Positions 8,963 through 17,272 of a DNA stretch of 38,175 nt are shown here, one piece after another; position 1 is the first letter of the stretch; each line of letters opens with the position of its first letter. The stretch comes from Candidatus Gribaldobacteria bacterium. GTDB lineage: Bacteria; Patescibacteriota; Minisyncoccia; Minisyncoccales; CG1-02-41-26. The translations under genes and the position numbers were made by a program. The stretch is taken from assembly GCA_026396705.1 (NCBI GenBank), contig JAPLWE010000036.1, positions 1 through 38,175 of the forward strand. Reading direction: 5' to 3'. Below the pieces are notes generated by a model that saw only the letters and a list, made by a program, of their open reading frames with translations, had not been told where the DNA came from and ran no database searches.

Positions 8963-9058
8963 ATGAAAACAAAAAAGATATTCAAAATAATCTGGGCTGT
9001 TTTAATTTCTTTAATAGCTTTTTCTATGGTAGCTTCTTTATTGTGGCCACTATTCTAA
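8963..9058 (+). CDS. Possible 31-aa membrane peptide
   Basis: This short ORF, absent from the track, reads MKTKKIFKIIWAVLISLIAF and then SMVASLLWPLF: a lysine-rich start and a single hydrophobic helix. It lies on the plus strand in the gap between the minus-strand lepA stop and the FtsB-like start, and its stop falls three bases before the lepA stop codon. No clear ribosome binding site is visible. The composition (K-rich then TM) is protein-like, but an AT-rich gap can produce such an ORF by chance. No function is assigned. Confidence 0.4.
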   Translation: MKTKKIFKIIWAVLISLIAFSMVASLLWPLF

Positions 9059-9061
9059 TTA

Positions 9062-10858
9062 TTAGTCTTTGAGCATTTCTAAGAAAACTTTAGGCGGGAT
9101 TCTCACTTGACCCTTGCTTTGCAATTCTTTTTTGCCTTTTTTCTGGATATCCAAAAGCTTTCTTTTACGAGTAACATCTCCTCCATAAAGCGGAGCAGTA
9201 ACATCTTTACGACGAGCTGAAATACTTTCGCGGGCTATTATTTTACTACCCACTGTTGCTTGTAAGCTCACTAAAAATTGCTGAGAAGGTAAAACATCTT
9301 TAAGTTTTAGTAAAAACTTTCTGCTGATCTCATAAGCCTTTCCTTTTGGCACAATTCTAGAAAAGGGCTCACAAAGCTCATTAGCTATTAAAATATCAAG
9401 TTTTACTAGATCATTACTACGATACCCCGTCTGTTCAAAGCTAAATGAGCCATAACCCTCGGTAATGGTTTTCATTTTATCATAAAAATCACCGCTAATA
9501 ATTTCTCTTAAAGGAGCTTGCGCTATTAAAATTGACTTCTGAATAGTTAAAAACTTCGTTTCTTGCAAAGAAATATCAAAATTCTGCAGAATTGGAAAAA
9601 GCTGACTGATATAATTATTAGGAGTGATAATTTCTAAATTTACCCAGGGTTCACTAGCTTCTTGAATAACAGTTTCTTCAGGCCAAAGCGAAGGCGAAGA
9701 AATCATTGAGCTCTGACCGTTTTTAGTAATTACCTTAAAAATAACTTGTGGCGCCGTTGTGACCAATTCTAAGTCAAATTCTGCCTTAAGGCGTCGAACA
9801 GTAATCTCGGCGTGCAAGGAACCCAGAAAGCCTACCTTAAAACCTCTACCTAAAGCCATTTTAGAATCAGTGGCAAAAATTAAAGCTGGGTCGCTTAAGC
9901 GTAATTTTTCTAAACTATCTTTAAGGCGGTCAAAATCATCGGCATTATAAGGAAACAAACTTAAATAAAGAACGGGTTGTGGCTCTTTATATCCAGCCAA
10001 GGGTTCCCCCGCCTCATAACGATATCCGATATCAGCAATTCCTGTAATGGTTTCGCCTACTTTAACTTTAGCTGGCACTTTAATGCCAGTTTTTATATAG
10101 CCAATGTCGCCTGGCCCCAAAAAGGGCGTAGCAACAAGATGAGGTATAAAATAACCAACCTCTTTACTTTCACATTGATAGTCAGCCCGAACAAAGGTTA
10201 TTTTATCTCCAGCAGTTATCTTCCCCTCAAAAACACGCACATAAGCTATCACTCCCGAAAAAGGGTCGTATTTAGAATCAAACACCAAGGCCTTTAGTGG
10301 TTTATTGATATCCGATACCAAGGGACAAGGCACTTTTTCAATAACTGCTCGCAAAAGCGTCTCAACATTTTCGCCTGTTTTGCCAGAAATTAAAAATATT
10401 TCCTCGGGATTAATATTAAGCACTTCAGCTAATTCCTGTCTAGTTTGCTCAACACGAGCTTGAGGTAAATCAATTTTATTAACAGCGCCAATAATTATCA
10501 AGCCCTGCTTTTGCGCTTGGCTTAAATTATGAAGCGTTTGAGCTTGTATGCCCTTAACCGCATCAACCAGTAATAAAGCGCCCTCTACGCAAGCCAATGC
10601 TCGAGATATTTCATACGAGAAATCAATGTGGCCAGGAGTATCAATTAAATTAAGGATATAACTGTTGCCTCCCGCTTGATAGTTAAGGCGAACTGGGTGC
10701 ATTTTTATAGTAATCCCCTTTTCGCGTTCTAAAGCCATTGAATCTAAAAACTGTTCTTTCATTTTATCCTTGCTGATTGTGCCGGTAATTTCTAAAAGCC
10801 TATCCGCTAAAGTGGACTTGCCATGATCGATGTGACTGATTATCACAAAGTTGCGCAT
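9062..10858 (-). CDS. lepA: Elongation factor 4 (LepA)
   Basis: Ribosome-associated GTPase. It shows G1 'HIDHGKST', G3 'DTPGHIDF', G4 'NKID', then the EF-G-like domains and the LepA C-terminal domain with 'GGDVTRKRKLLDIQKKGKK'. The 634-aa track ORF is too long at the N-terminus: its first 31 residues include 'KLTLRAPNI', a translation of a palindromic repeat (10889-10925), not LepA. The start chosen is the ATG at 10858 ('MRNFVIISHIDHG'), which matches the family N-terminus and has an SD-like GGAAAGAG just upstream; ATG 10873 ('MERDNMRNF') is an alternative. The product is about 598 aa, as expected. Confidence 0.93.
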   Translation of the reverse strand: MRNFVIISHIDHGKSTLADRLLEITGTISKDKMKEQFLDSMALEREKGITIKMHPVRLNYQAGGNSYILNLIDTPGHIDFSYEISRALACVEGALLLVDAVKGIQAQTLHNLSQAQKQGLIIIGAVNKIDLPQARVEQTRQELAEVLNINPEEIFLISGKTGENVETLLRAVIEKVPCPLVSDINKPLKALVFDSKYDPFSGVIAYVRVFEGKITAGDKITFVRADYQCESKEVGYFIPHLVATPFLGPGDIGYIKTGIKVPAKVKVGETITGIADIGYRYEAGEPLAGYKEPQPVLYLSLFPYNADDFDRLKDSLEKLRLSDPALIFATDSKMALGRGFKVGFLGSLHAEITVRRLKAEFDLELVTTAPQVIFKVITKNGQSSMISSPSLWPEETVIQEASEPWVNLEIITPNNYISQLFPILQNFDISLQETKFLTIQKSILIAQAPLREIISGDFYDKMKTITEGYGSFSFEQTGYRSNDLVKLDILIANELCEPFSRIVPKGKAYEISRKFLLKLKDVLPSQQFLVSLQATVGSKIIARESISARRKDVTAPLYGGDVTRKRKLLDIQKKGKKELQSKGQVRIPPKVFLEMLKD

Positions 10859-10888
10859 ATTATCTCTTTCCATAAAATAAAATGTAGG

Positions 10889-10925
10889 ACTTATGGTGAT
10901 GTTAGGGGCTCGGAGAGTTAGTTTA
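10889..10925 (+). repeat. Fragment (left end) of the 170-bp palindromic element
   Basis: ACTTATGGTGATGTTAGGGG followed by CTCGGAGAGTTAGTTT matches the left end of the full copies at 17273, 29404, 32283 and 37647, and then the match stops. The murJ stop codon (TAA on the minus strand) falls inside the repeat's TTAGTTT motif, so the insertion probably defines the end of murJ. Confidence 0.75.
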
Positions 10926-12585
10926 ATTGTAGCTTTTTTTTCAAAAAAGTTAATAGCTCTTTGCATAAAATAATCGGCTCTTTAACGCCCAATAGCCAAC
11001 AAGTTGTCAGGTAAACTGCTCCGGAAAACACAACCGTTAAAAACGCCTGCAAAAATATGCCCAAAACTGTATTAACAATTAAAAATGCTGCGCCTACCCT
11101 CAAAAAAATATAAGCGCTTGCCGACATTATCAAACAAGCCAGTAAAATTTTTATAATAAAAGAACGATCAAACAATGATTTGCCAGAAATATTTATTTTT
11201 CTTTGCAAACTATTTGATAACCAAAAAAATTGAATAATGGTGGAGAAAGATAAGGCCAGTGGCAAGGCTAAAATTGATAAATTATCTATGCCTTTTAGCT
11301 TAAACAAAAAAGAGAAAAAATTAGCAATCGCTTGATGGCTTGCTAGTAATTTCACCAATAACCACGCTGAAAGCAAGTTCAATAAAACCGACCAAACAGC
11401 AATTTTTACAGGTGTTTTGGTGTCATGTAAAGCATAAAACGCTCTAGCTAAAAGAGGAATCAAGCAAGCGGCAAAAATAGACAAGGAAAAAATTCCCAAA
11501 GCAGCCGCCGTCAAACGAGTTTCCCACCAGCCGAAGTAACCAGAGGCAGTTAACTGCGTGCCGTATAAAATTCTAATGATTTGCGCTCTTAAAATAAACA
11601 TCAAGCAACTTACTGGCGCAACGCATAAAATAACTTTTCTCAATACAGGCGAAATTGCGCTAAAAAACTTATCTTTATTGCCAGCAGCCGCATAACGGGA
11701 AAGAATTGGAAAAATAACAGCCGCAAATGGCACGCCAATCAAGCTCACTGGCACACCATAAAGATTGTTTGATAAATTAAAAATCTTGATAGAGCCAACC
11801 GCCAACATAGAGGCAATAGCAGTAAGTATTACTAAATTTAATTGATAGGCGGCCGATCCAAAAACGCGTGGTGTCATTAGCTTAAAAATTTTCCGCAATT
11901 CAGATGAGCGAAAATCAATTAATAACCGTGGGCTAAATCCCATTCTTAAAAGAGGGGGCACTTGAATTAAAAGATGCATCCCAGCCCCTAAAACAACCCC
12001 CCAAGCCAATCCCAAAAGCCCCATTTTTGGGAAAAAAAACAAAAGCCCAATAATAATACCCAAATTATAAAACAAAGGAGCCAATGAAAAAGCGACAAAA
12101 AAATTAAAATACTGCAAAACAGAAGAAAAAATCGCTGAAACGCCCAGGGCAATCGGACTGAAAAACATTATTCTAACTAAAGCGACGGTTTGCAACTTTT
12201 GTGGCAAAGAAAAGCCCGGCGCTATAACTTTGACGATTAGGGGCGCGAAAATAGCTAACAAAACAGATAAAATTACCAAGAATAAACCAAAAACAGTAAA
12301 AACATTATTAAACAAACGACGGGCTTCTGTCTGACTATTCTGAAAGGAATGAGCAAAAACCGGCAAAAAAGCCGCCACCACTCCCCCTGTAATTAAAAGC
12401 CCATAAACAAAATCAGGAATACGAAAAGCAGCCCAATAAACATCCGCTTGAGCATTACTTAAAAAGTTAGCCAATAGATTATCTCTTAAAATAGCTAAGC
12501 CATACCCTAAAAAAGTAGCAATTGAAACAAAAAAGACCGCTTTGTTAACGGTATGAGTTTGAAAATTTAAAATTTTCTTTAACAT
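10918..12585 (-). CDS. murJ: Lipid II flippase MurJ (MviN family)
   Basis: A 555-aa polytopic protein with 13-14 predicted TM helices and the MurJ N-terminal pattern 'ATFLGYGLAILRDNLLANFL'. It flips undecaprenyl-linked peptidoglycan precursor to the outer face. The track start is a TTG two codons upstream; ATG 12585 is preferred. Its stop lies in a palindromic repeat fragment. The -35 hexamer of the divergent rnpB promoter abuts its start codon, so murJ and rnpB share a very tight divergent control region. lepA follows on the same strand. Similarity to Wzx flippases (a second one at 31005) is expected; the length and location with core genes favour MurJ. Confidence 0.9.
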   Translation of the reverse strand: MLKKILNFQTHTVNKAVFFVSIATFLGYGLAILRDNLLANFLSNAQADVYWAAFRIPDFVYGLLITGGVVAAFLPVFAHSFQNSQTEARRLFNNVFTVFGLFLVILSVLLAIFAPLIVKVIAPGFSLPQKLQTVALVRIMFFSPIALGVSAIFSSVLQYFNFFVAFSLAPLFYNLGIIIGLLFFFPKMGLLGLAWGVVLGAGMHLLIQVPPLLRMGFSPRLLIDFRSSELRKIFKLMTPRVFGSAAYQLNLVILTAIASMLAVGSIKIFNLSNNLYGVPVSLIGVPFAAVIFPILSRYAAAGNKDKFFSAISPVLRKVILCVAPVSCLMFILRAQIIRILYGTQLTASGYFGWWETRLTAAALGIFSLSIFAACLIPLLARAFYALHDTKTPVKIAVWSVLLNLLSAWLLVKLLASHQAIANFFSFLFKLKGIDNLSILALPLALSFSTIIQFFWLSNSLQRKINISGKSLFDRSFIIKILLACLIMSASAYIFLRVGAAFLIVNTVLGIFLQAFLTVVFSGAVYLTTCWLLGVKEPIILCKELLTFLKKKLQLN

Positions 12586-12612
12586 TGACAAAAATTAAAT
12601 GCTTGTTATAAT
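12585..12612 (+). promoter_or_regulatory. rnpB promoter
   Basis: TTGACA (12585-12590), a 16-nt spacer and TATAAT (12607-12612) are both perfect consensus hexamers. The RNase P RNA 5' end follows seven to eight bases downstream. Confidence 0.88.
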
Positions 12613-12619
12613 TAAAATG

Positions 12620-13102
12620 CCTTAGCAAATTAAGCAACTGCTGTGTTTATAATAACAAATTATGAGCACAGAGGAAAGTCCGAACTCCCCCAAGCGTATA
12701 ATTTATGCGTTTGGAGCAAGGTAGTGGGTAACACCCGCACGCGGTAACGCGAGAGTTGCGAGCAGAGACGCTCCAAGCTGAAAAGCAAAGAGCACCAAGA
12801 AATTTTCTTGGTGAATCTCGAGGGAAACCTTGAGGGTGAAACGGCTAAATACTTACCTGGGAGCAAGAGCAAACCAGACAGGAAATGCAGAGGTCGAAAA
12901 TACCGAGGGCAGACCTCCCTTAAACTGAATATTATATTTATTCAAATTAGAGGAGGTCTGCCCTCGGTATTTTTGACCCGACCTCTGCATTTCCTGTCTG
13001 GAAAAGTAGCTCGCATGACCCTAACAGCAATGTTAGGGCTAGATAAATGGTTGCACTCTGCTTTAAGCAGAGCACAGAATTCGGCTTACAAATTTGCTAA
13101 GG
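12620..13102 (+). ncRNA. rnpB: RNase P RNA with a giant P12-region palindrome
   Basis: This is the catalytic RNA of RNase P, which matures tRNA 5' ends. P1 is formed by CCTTAGCAAATT (12620) and AATTTGCTAAGG (ending 13102). The conserved core is visible: GAGGAAAGTCCGAACTC (P4/CR I region), GGGAGCAAGAGC before P12, GTAGCTCGCATGA and a CTAACAGCAATGTTAG hairpin after it, and CACAGAATTCGGCTTAC near the 3' end. Where P12 is expected there is a 128-nt near-perfect palindrome. A T-rich tract follows the 3' end. The last 17 nt overlap the 3' end of rnhA on the other strand. Plus-strand ORF 12808-13122 is a shadow. Confidence 0.93.
12874..13001 (+). repeat. Long hairpin inside rnpB (P12 position)
   Basis: Left arm 12874-12918 begins CCAGACAGGAAATGCAGAGG and right arm 12952-13001 is its reverse complement apart from one asymmetry of about five bases in the middle; the loop is 33 nt and AT-rich. 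The stem is about 45 bp. It replaces or extends helix P12 and keeps both flanks of the RNA core intact. Confidence 0.9.
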
Positions 13103-13532
13103 TTTTTTGTTTATTTTTTTGATCAAGCGCTTCATTAACCAAGTGGTCAGCTGCGCTGTTTTGTTCACGAGGTATCGCCACAAAATTAACAATTGAAAAA
13201 TCAATCAATAAATTCCAAGCCTCTAGAAATAGTGGCTGGATTTTTTCGCCATTTATTTTATAGCGATGAGATAATTGACGCACTAAAAGCTCTGAATCTG
13301 ACCTTACCTCAAAAACATACTGCTTAAGATTCTCTTTACCAAAAATCTGCTTGGCTTTTTTCAAAGCAAAAATTAAACCGCCATATTCGGCTTCATTATT
13401 GGTGGCAATGCCCATAGTTTCCCCGTAGCTCTTAATAACAACCCCATTCTCGCGACTAAAAACAACGCCAAAAGCAGCTGGTCCGGGATTGCCCCTTGAG
13501 CCACCATCAATATTAATTATTATTTTTTCCAT
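13086..13532 (-). CDS. Ribonuclease HI family protein
   Basis: An RNase H fold of about 148 aa: 'IINIDGGSRGNPGPAAFG' (first catalytic Asp), 'TNNEAEYGGL' (catalytic Glu), 'RSDSELLVRQL' (second Asp) and 'NSAADHLVNEAL' (last Asp). It degrades RNA in RNA-DNA hybrids; the 'GNPGPAAFGVV' form is typical of the RnhA-like (rv2228c/YpdQ-type) branch. The ATG at 13532 ('MEKIIINIDGG') is preferred over the track start at 13541. It overlaps the upstream DHH gene by about 20 nt. Its last codons ('KTLANL') are antisense to the rnpB P1 strand, so coding sequence and RNA helix constrain each other. Confidence 0.88.
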   Translation of the reverse strand: MEKIIINIDGGSRGNPGPAAFGVVFSRENGVVIKSYGETMGIATNNEAEYGGLIFALKKAKQIFGKENLKQYVFEVRSDSELLVRQLSHRYKINGEKIQPLFLEAWNLLIDFSIVNFVAIPREQNSAADHLVNEALDQKNKQKTLANL

Positions 13533-14682
13533 ACATTTCATTAAAATATTTTTCTAAACATTTTTTTAAGTCATCTACATTCTCGCTACTCACCGTGAAC
13601 CCCGCGGCTGGCGGATGACCGCCATACATCAAAAGCAATGAAGCGCAACTTTTTAAGGCCACCACAGCGTCTATATTTTTTGGCACACGCACAGAGCCGC
13701 GGCATTTCTGAATATCTCTCTTAAAAATAAAAGTTGGTTTTTTATATTTATTGCAAATCCGTGAAGCAATCGCCCCAGAAAAAACCCTCTGCCATGACTC
13801 ATCTCCCTCAAAGATAATTGGCGAGAGAGATTGTTGGGCTCTTTGAGAAACGATTTCCGTAATTTCATAGATTTCTTGATTGCGCTTATCAGCTTCGCTT
13901 AAAAGCTTTTTAGCTAAAACCATAGCCTCTTCTTGAGAAGCGGTCTTTAGTAGAAGATAACATTCGGTAAGATGGTTAGTTACTGGGGAGATGTTAAGAA
14001 TAAGCGATAACTTTTTAAAAATTTCCCGGGCTGAACTTTCGCCAAGAACAGCTACCTGTATCATCGCTTTTAAGCCCGGTCTTTGGGTTTGCTTAATAGT
14101 GGCGGCTCCTTTGCCCACTAAAACTGCGTTTAAGTCTTCCTCGGGCATCATGTCAGCGATAGTGCCTAAAGCCGCTAACTCGGCAAAGCTTTGCTCTAAA
14201 AAACTGCTGAAGTTTTTGCCTAATAAAAACTGACTCAACCGATAAACCAAACAAACAGTAGTTAGCTTTTTGAAAGGATAATGGTCGCCTTTTTGCTTGG
14301 GATCAATAATTAAATCGGCCTTAGGTAGGGCATCTAAAATCTCATGATGATCAATAACAATAGTTGTAAAGCCCATGGCTTTAGCGATAAGTAATTCTTC
14401 AAAATTGCCAATACCGCAATCCACTACTATTAACAAAGCTGGGGCGTGCACCTTGAGCGCTTGCAAGGCCTGCTTATTAAGACCATAATCAGAGCTTTCC
14501 CATTCAGAAAAATAAACAAGCAAATCAGCTGTGGGATTAACATTTCTGATCGCTTCTTCAAGCAATAAAGCCGAGGTTGAGCCATCTAAATCAGCGTCGC
14601 CAAAAATAACAATCTTGCCATTTTTAGCAAGTGTTTTTTTAATTAAGTCAGCCGCTTTTTTTAAGTTTTTTATTTCTTTCAT
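13513..14682 (-). CDS. DHH-family phosphoesterase, RecJ-like exonuclease
   Basis: Metal-dependent phosphoesterase. The 389-aa product has motif I 'FGDADLDGSTSA', motif II 'VVDCGIGN', motif III 'IDHHE' (the DHH motif) and the DHHA1 motif 'GGHPPAAGFT' near residue 355. This architecture fits a short RecJ-like 5'-3' single-strand DNA exonuclease; full RecJ is usually longer (over 550 aa), lacking here the C-terminal OB/extension. A DHH nuclease acting on another single-stranded substrate cannot be excluded. It forms an overlapping pair with the RNase H gene, suggesting a shared role in nucleic acid turnover or repair. A remnant of the palindromic element sits just before its start. Confidence 0.82.
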   Translation of the reverse strand: MKEIKNLKKAADLIKKTLAKNGKIVIFGDADLDGSTSALLLEEAIRNVNPTADLLVYFSEWESSDYGLNKQALQALKVHAPALLIVVDCGIGNFEELLIAKAMGFTTIVIDHHEILDALPKADLIIDPKQKGDHYPFKKLTTVCLVYRLSQFLLGKNFSSFLEQSFAELAALGTIADMMPEEDLNAVLVGKGAATIKQTQRPGLKAMIQVAVLGESSAREIFKKLSLILNISPVTNHLTECYLLLKTASQEEAMVLAKKLLSEADKRNQEIYEITEIVSQRAQQSLSPIIFEGDESWQRVFSGAIASRICNKYKKPTFIFKRDIQKCRGSVRVPKNIDAVVALKSCASLLLMYGGHPPAAGFTVSSENVDDLKKCLEKYFNEMYGKNNN

Positions 14683-14689
14683 AAGTGGA

Positions 14690-14764
14690 GTTTACAATGA
14701 TGTTAGGGGCTCGGACAACTAATTTCAAAGAGACGCTCACTCGCTCCAGCGGCTGTAAGTCATA
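14690..14764 (+). repeat. Internally deleted copy of the palindromic element
   Basis: It has the left arm GATGTTAGGGGCTCGG and CAACTAATTTCAAAGAGACG up to CTCCAGCGGC, then jumps to the outer right end GTAAGTCAT. The central hairpin and most of the right arm are missing. The arm sequence (ACTAATTTCAAAGAG) is the 32283-copy subtype. Confidence 0.75.
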
Positions 14765-14769
14765 TTATA

Positions 14770-15951
14770 TTAATAAAGACCAAGGGCTTCCAAGCCGGGG
14801 AGTTTTTCGCCAGCTAAAAAGTCTAACATCGCTCCCCCGCCAGTAGAAATAAAAGAAAAATTGTCAGTTAAATTAAACTTTCTTAAGGCCGCCACTGTTT
14901 CCCCTCCGCCAGCCAGCTTTAGCGAGGCGCGGGATTTGGCAATAGCCAAGGCAACATCTCTGGTGCCATGACTAAATGGCTCAACTTCAAACAGTCCCAA
15001 TGGCCCCGCCCAAAAAACTGTTTGAGCTTGAGCTATAATCTCTTTATAAACATTAACTGTTTCTGGGCCAATGTCAAAAATATCTTCATCTCGCCTAACA
15101 CTTGCCGGGCCAGTTTGCCTAATAATCCCCTGGCCACTTTGATCGCAAGACGCCAAAACATCTAATGGTAAATAAATCTTTTGGTCAGTAAGATTAATTT
15201 CTTTGACCATTTCAATTTCTTCAACTGGCAATAAAGGATGACTTGGCCATAGGCCCTTAGCTGATAATATTGTATTAGCGGTCTCGCCAGCTAGAAGCAA
15301 ATAATCCGCCATTGCTAAAAATTCTTTAATTACTTTAAGTTTTGACTCTGTTTTATTGCCACCAATTAAAACCACTAGGGGGCGGGGCGGATTTTGCAAA
15401 ATTTGTGAAAGAAAATTGAATTCTTTAGTTAATTCTGGTCCAGCCAAACAAGGCAACTCTTTAGCTAAAGCCACTATTGAGGCATGAGCGCGATGGCAAA
15501 CACTAAAGGCTTCATTAACGAAAACATCTCCCAAACTAGCTAATTGTTTGGCAAATTTAAGCGAGTTCTGTTCTTCTCCCTTATCAAATCTTAAATTTTC
15601 TAAAAGCAAAATTTCGCCAGGCTTCATTTTCTTGACCATTTGTCGAACAAAACGGCCTTTATTCTTTTTGCTAAACAAAACTTTTTCATGAAGAAGCTCA
15701 CTCAATCTTTGACCAATTGGTTTTAGGGTTAATTGTTTTTTTCTTTTTCTTTTATTTTTAATACTCTGTGGCTCGCCTAGGTGACTAATAAGAATAATAA
15801 TAGCCCCAGCTTTTCTTAAAAAAAAGATAGTAGAAAGAGCCCTTTGTAGACGAAAATCATCTAAGATTTTTCCTTGAGAATCCAGCGGCACGTTAAAATC
15901 ACACCGCAAAAGAACTTTTTTACCAAAAAAATTAAAATCTTGAAAGCTCAT
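14770..15951 (-). CDS. pgk: Phosphoglycerate kinase
   Basis: Glycolytic enzyme that makes ATP from 1,3-bisphosphoglycerate. The 393-aa product shows 'LLRCDFNVPLD' near the start, 'DDFRLQRALSTI', 'ILISHLGEP', 'LLENLRFDKGEE', 'VNEAFSVCHRAHAS', 'VLIGGNKTESKLKVI', 'FWAGPLGLFE' and the nucleotide-binding 'STGGGAMLDFLAG'. The track ORF starts 39 codons too early, running into the upstream gene in another frame; ATG 15951 ('MSFQDFNFFGKK') is one base from that gene's stop, which implies translational coupling. In CPR bacteria pgk serves a partial glycolysis. Confidence 0.95.
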   Translation of the reverse strand: MSFQDFNFFGKKVLLRCDFNVPLDSQGKILDDFRLQRALSTIFFLRKAGAIIILISHLGEPQSIKNKRKRKKQLTLKPIGQRLSELLHEKVLFSKKNKGRFVRQMVKKMKPGEILLLENLRFDKGEEQNSLKFAKQLASLGDVFVNEAFSVCHRAHASIVALAKELPCLAGPELTKEFNFLSQILQNPPRPLVVLIGGNKTESKLKVIKEFLAMADYLLLAGETANTILSAKGLWPSHPLLPVEEIEMVKEINLTDQKIYLPLDVLASCDQSGQGIIRQTGPASVRRDEDIFDIGPETVNVYKEIIAQAQTVFWAGPLGLFEVEPFSHGTRDVALAIAKSRASLKLAGGGETVAALRKFNLTDNFSFISTGGGAMLDFLAGEKLPGLEALGLY

Positions 15952-15952
15952 A

Positions 15953-17254
15953 CTACACTGGTAAATTAGGTGGCGGGCCGAATTTTTTGGCCATAATGCG
16001 TGGCACGCCAGCCGGCAAATTAGCCGCATTACTAGGAAAGTGAAAAATAGTGGCAATTTCCTCGGCATTAAGCAACATATTACCCGGCCCCCACATTTCA
16101 GGAAACATCGGCGGAAGACGCCTCACATAAAGGTCAAAAATTTTCTTCTTACGAGTATAAACCCGCCGTTTGCGGAAAAAATAATGGATTTTAGTTTTTT
16201 CTTTACTCCAATCCCTCATACTTTGCATATCATTGCCAAAGTGCACCAAATATGAACGAGGTATTCTCTTGTTGGGACTAACATAAGCGTCTTTAGTATA
16301 GATATATACCGAGCGCATAAAAACCTTAAAGCCCAGCTGGCTAATTTTGGTCTCAACCGCGGCTAATTTTTCTCTTTCGCCGGGAGTTAACTTCATTTCC
16401 GGCGGAATAATTGATTCGGCCTTGGCTTCGTCTGAATAAGGTTGTTTGCCTAAAACAGCCAGCTTGATAGTTTCACCAATCATTGATTGACGAGGCGCCT
16501 TTTCACCTCGCCGGGCAATCTTGTCAGCCAATGCCCGGCCTTCATCAAGCCAAGGTATATCATTATTACTGATAGGCGTTAAATTTATCTGATACCACAA
16601 TTGTTCGCCTTCTTTTAACTTAACCATTGCCTCCATTAGGTTGGAAAAAGGGTCAAGCTTTTTTTCTTGATCAACTTCTTCTGGCCTGATTTCAAAATAT
16701 TTATATGTCTTGATAGGATAAGAATAAGGCTTGGAGGTAGTTAAATACTCTCCATAAAGATCATAGGTATCATTAGGAATGTCTTGTGAAATATTTTGCG
16801 TGTAATCTTCTACTTCAAAAATTTCAATTTCTGGATAATGCGTATGAAAAATAGACGAAACAAAATCTTTTTGATCTTTTAAGATACGCATATAAAAATG
16901 CACCTGTCCCTCAATGCTAACAATTTCAAAAGTAAGCCAAAACGGCCCGCCAATCATTTCGCCTTCACACCAGCGTTCTCGCCAATTAGCGCCATCATAG
17001 ATTGGCCACAAAGCGGTAATGATATCCTCCATAGCTAGATAGGGCTTTAGGACTTCGCCTGGCGGAATCAATTCTAATAAAATCCATTTTTCTTCTTTAT
17101 ACCAAACTTCCCAGCGAATCCACCAAAAGTGGAAAAATCGAGCGGGAAAATAAAAAATAAACGGTAGTATTAACCACCACCAAGTTAAGAAAAAGGCCCA
17201 AGCTAGTGAGAGTATAATGCCTATAAATGAATCATAGAAACCAACAACTGTCAT
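15953..17254 (-). CDS. Membrane-anchored protein resembling DUF8128 family
   Basis: A 433-aa protein with one or two N-terminal TM helices (about residues 8-42, very W/F rich), a mixed alpha/beta cytoplasmic region, and a C-terminal 'MLLNAEEIATIFHFPS' and 'KKFGPPPNLP'. Those end motifs resemble the N-terminal module found in CPR proteins linked to TraG/VirD4-like or DUF87 ATPases (DUF8128), where they precede or neighbour the ATPase. No such ATPase is seen here; pgk follows after one base. The function is unknown. The assignment rests on recalled motif similarity and needs a profile search. Confidence 0.55.
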   Translation of the reverse strand: MTVVGFYDSFIGIILSLAWAFFLTWWWLILPFIFYFPARFFHFWWIRWEVWYKEEKWILLELIPPGEVLKPYLAMEDIITALWPIYDGANWRERWCEGEMIGGPFWLTFEIVSIEGQVHFYMRILKDQKDFVSSIFHTHYPEIEIFEVEDYTQNISQDIPNDTYDLYGEYLTTSKPYSYPIKTYKYFEIRPEEVDQEKKLDPFSNLMEAMVKLKEGEQLWYQINLTPISNNDIPWLDEGRALADKIARRGEKAPRQSMIGETIKLAVLGKQPYSDEAKAESIIPPEMKLTPGEREKLAAVETKISQLGFKVFMRSVYIYTKDAYVSPNKRIPRSYLVHFGNDMQSMRDWSKEKTKIHYFFRKRRVYTRKKKIFDLYVRRLPPMFPEMWGPGNMLLNAEEIATIFHFPSNAANLPAGVPRIMAKKFGPPPNLPV

Positions 17255-17272
17255 AGATTATTTTCTTAGTAG

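Noticed and set aside
12660-12872. Minus-strand 70-aa ORF
   Set aside because: It is antisense to the conserved core of rnpB.
13020-13042. ATGTTAGGGCT in rnpB as another palindromic-element copy
   Set aside because: It is the 3' half of a conserved RNase P hairpin (CTAACAGCAATGTTAG); similarity to the element's GATGTTAGGGGCT is short and explained by the RNA fold.
12808-13122. Plus-strand 104-aa ORF in the rnpB region
   Set aside because: It lies wholly within and just beyond RNase P RNA, including both arms of the palindrome; the peptide is low complexity and unlike any protein.
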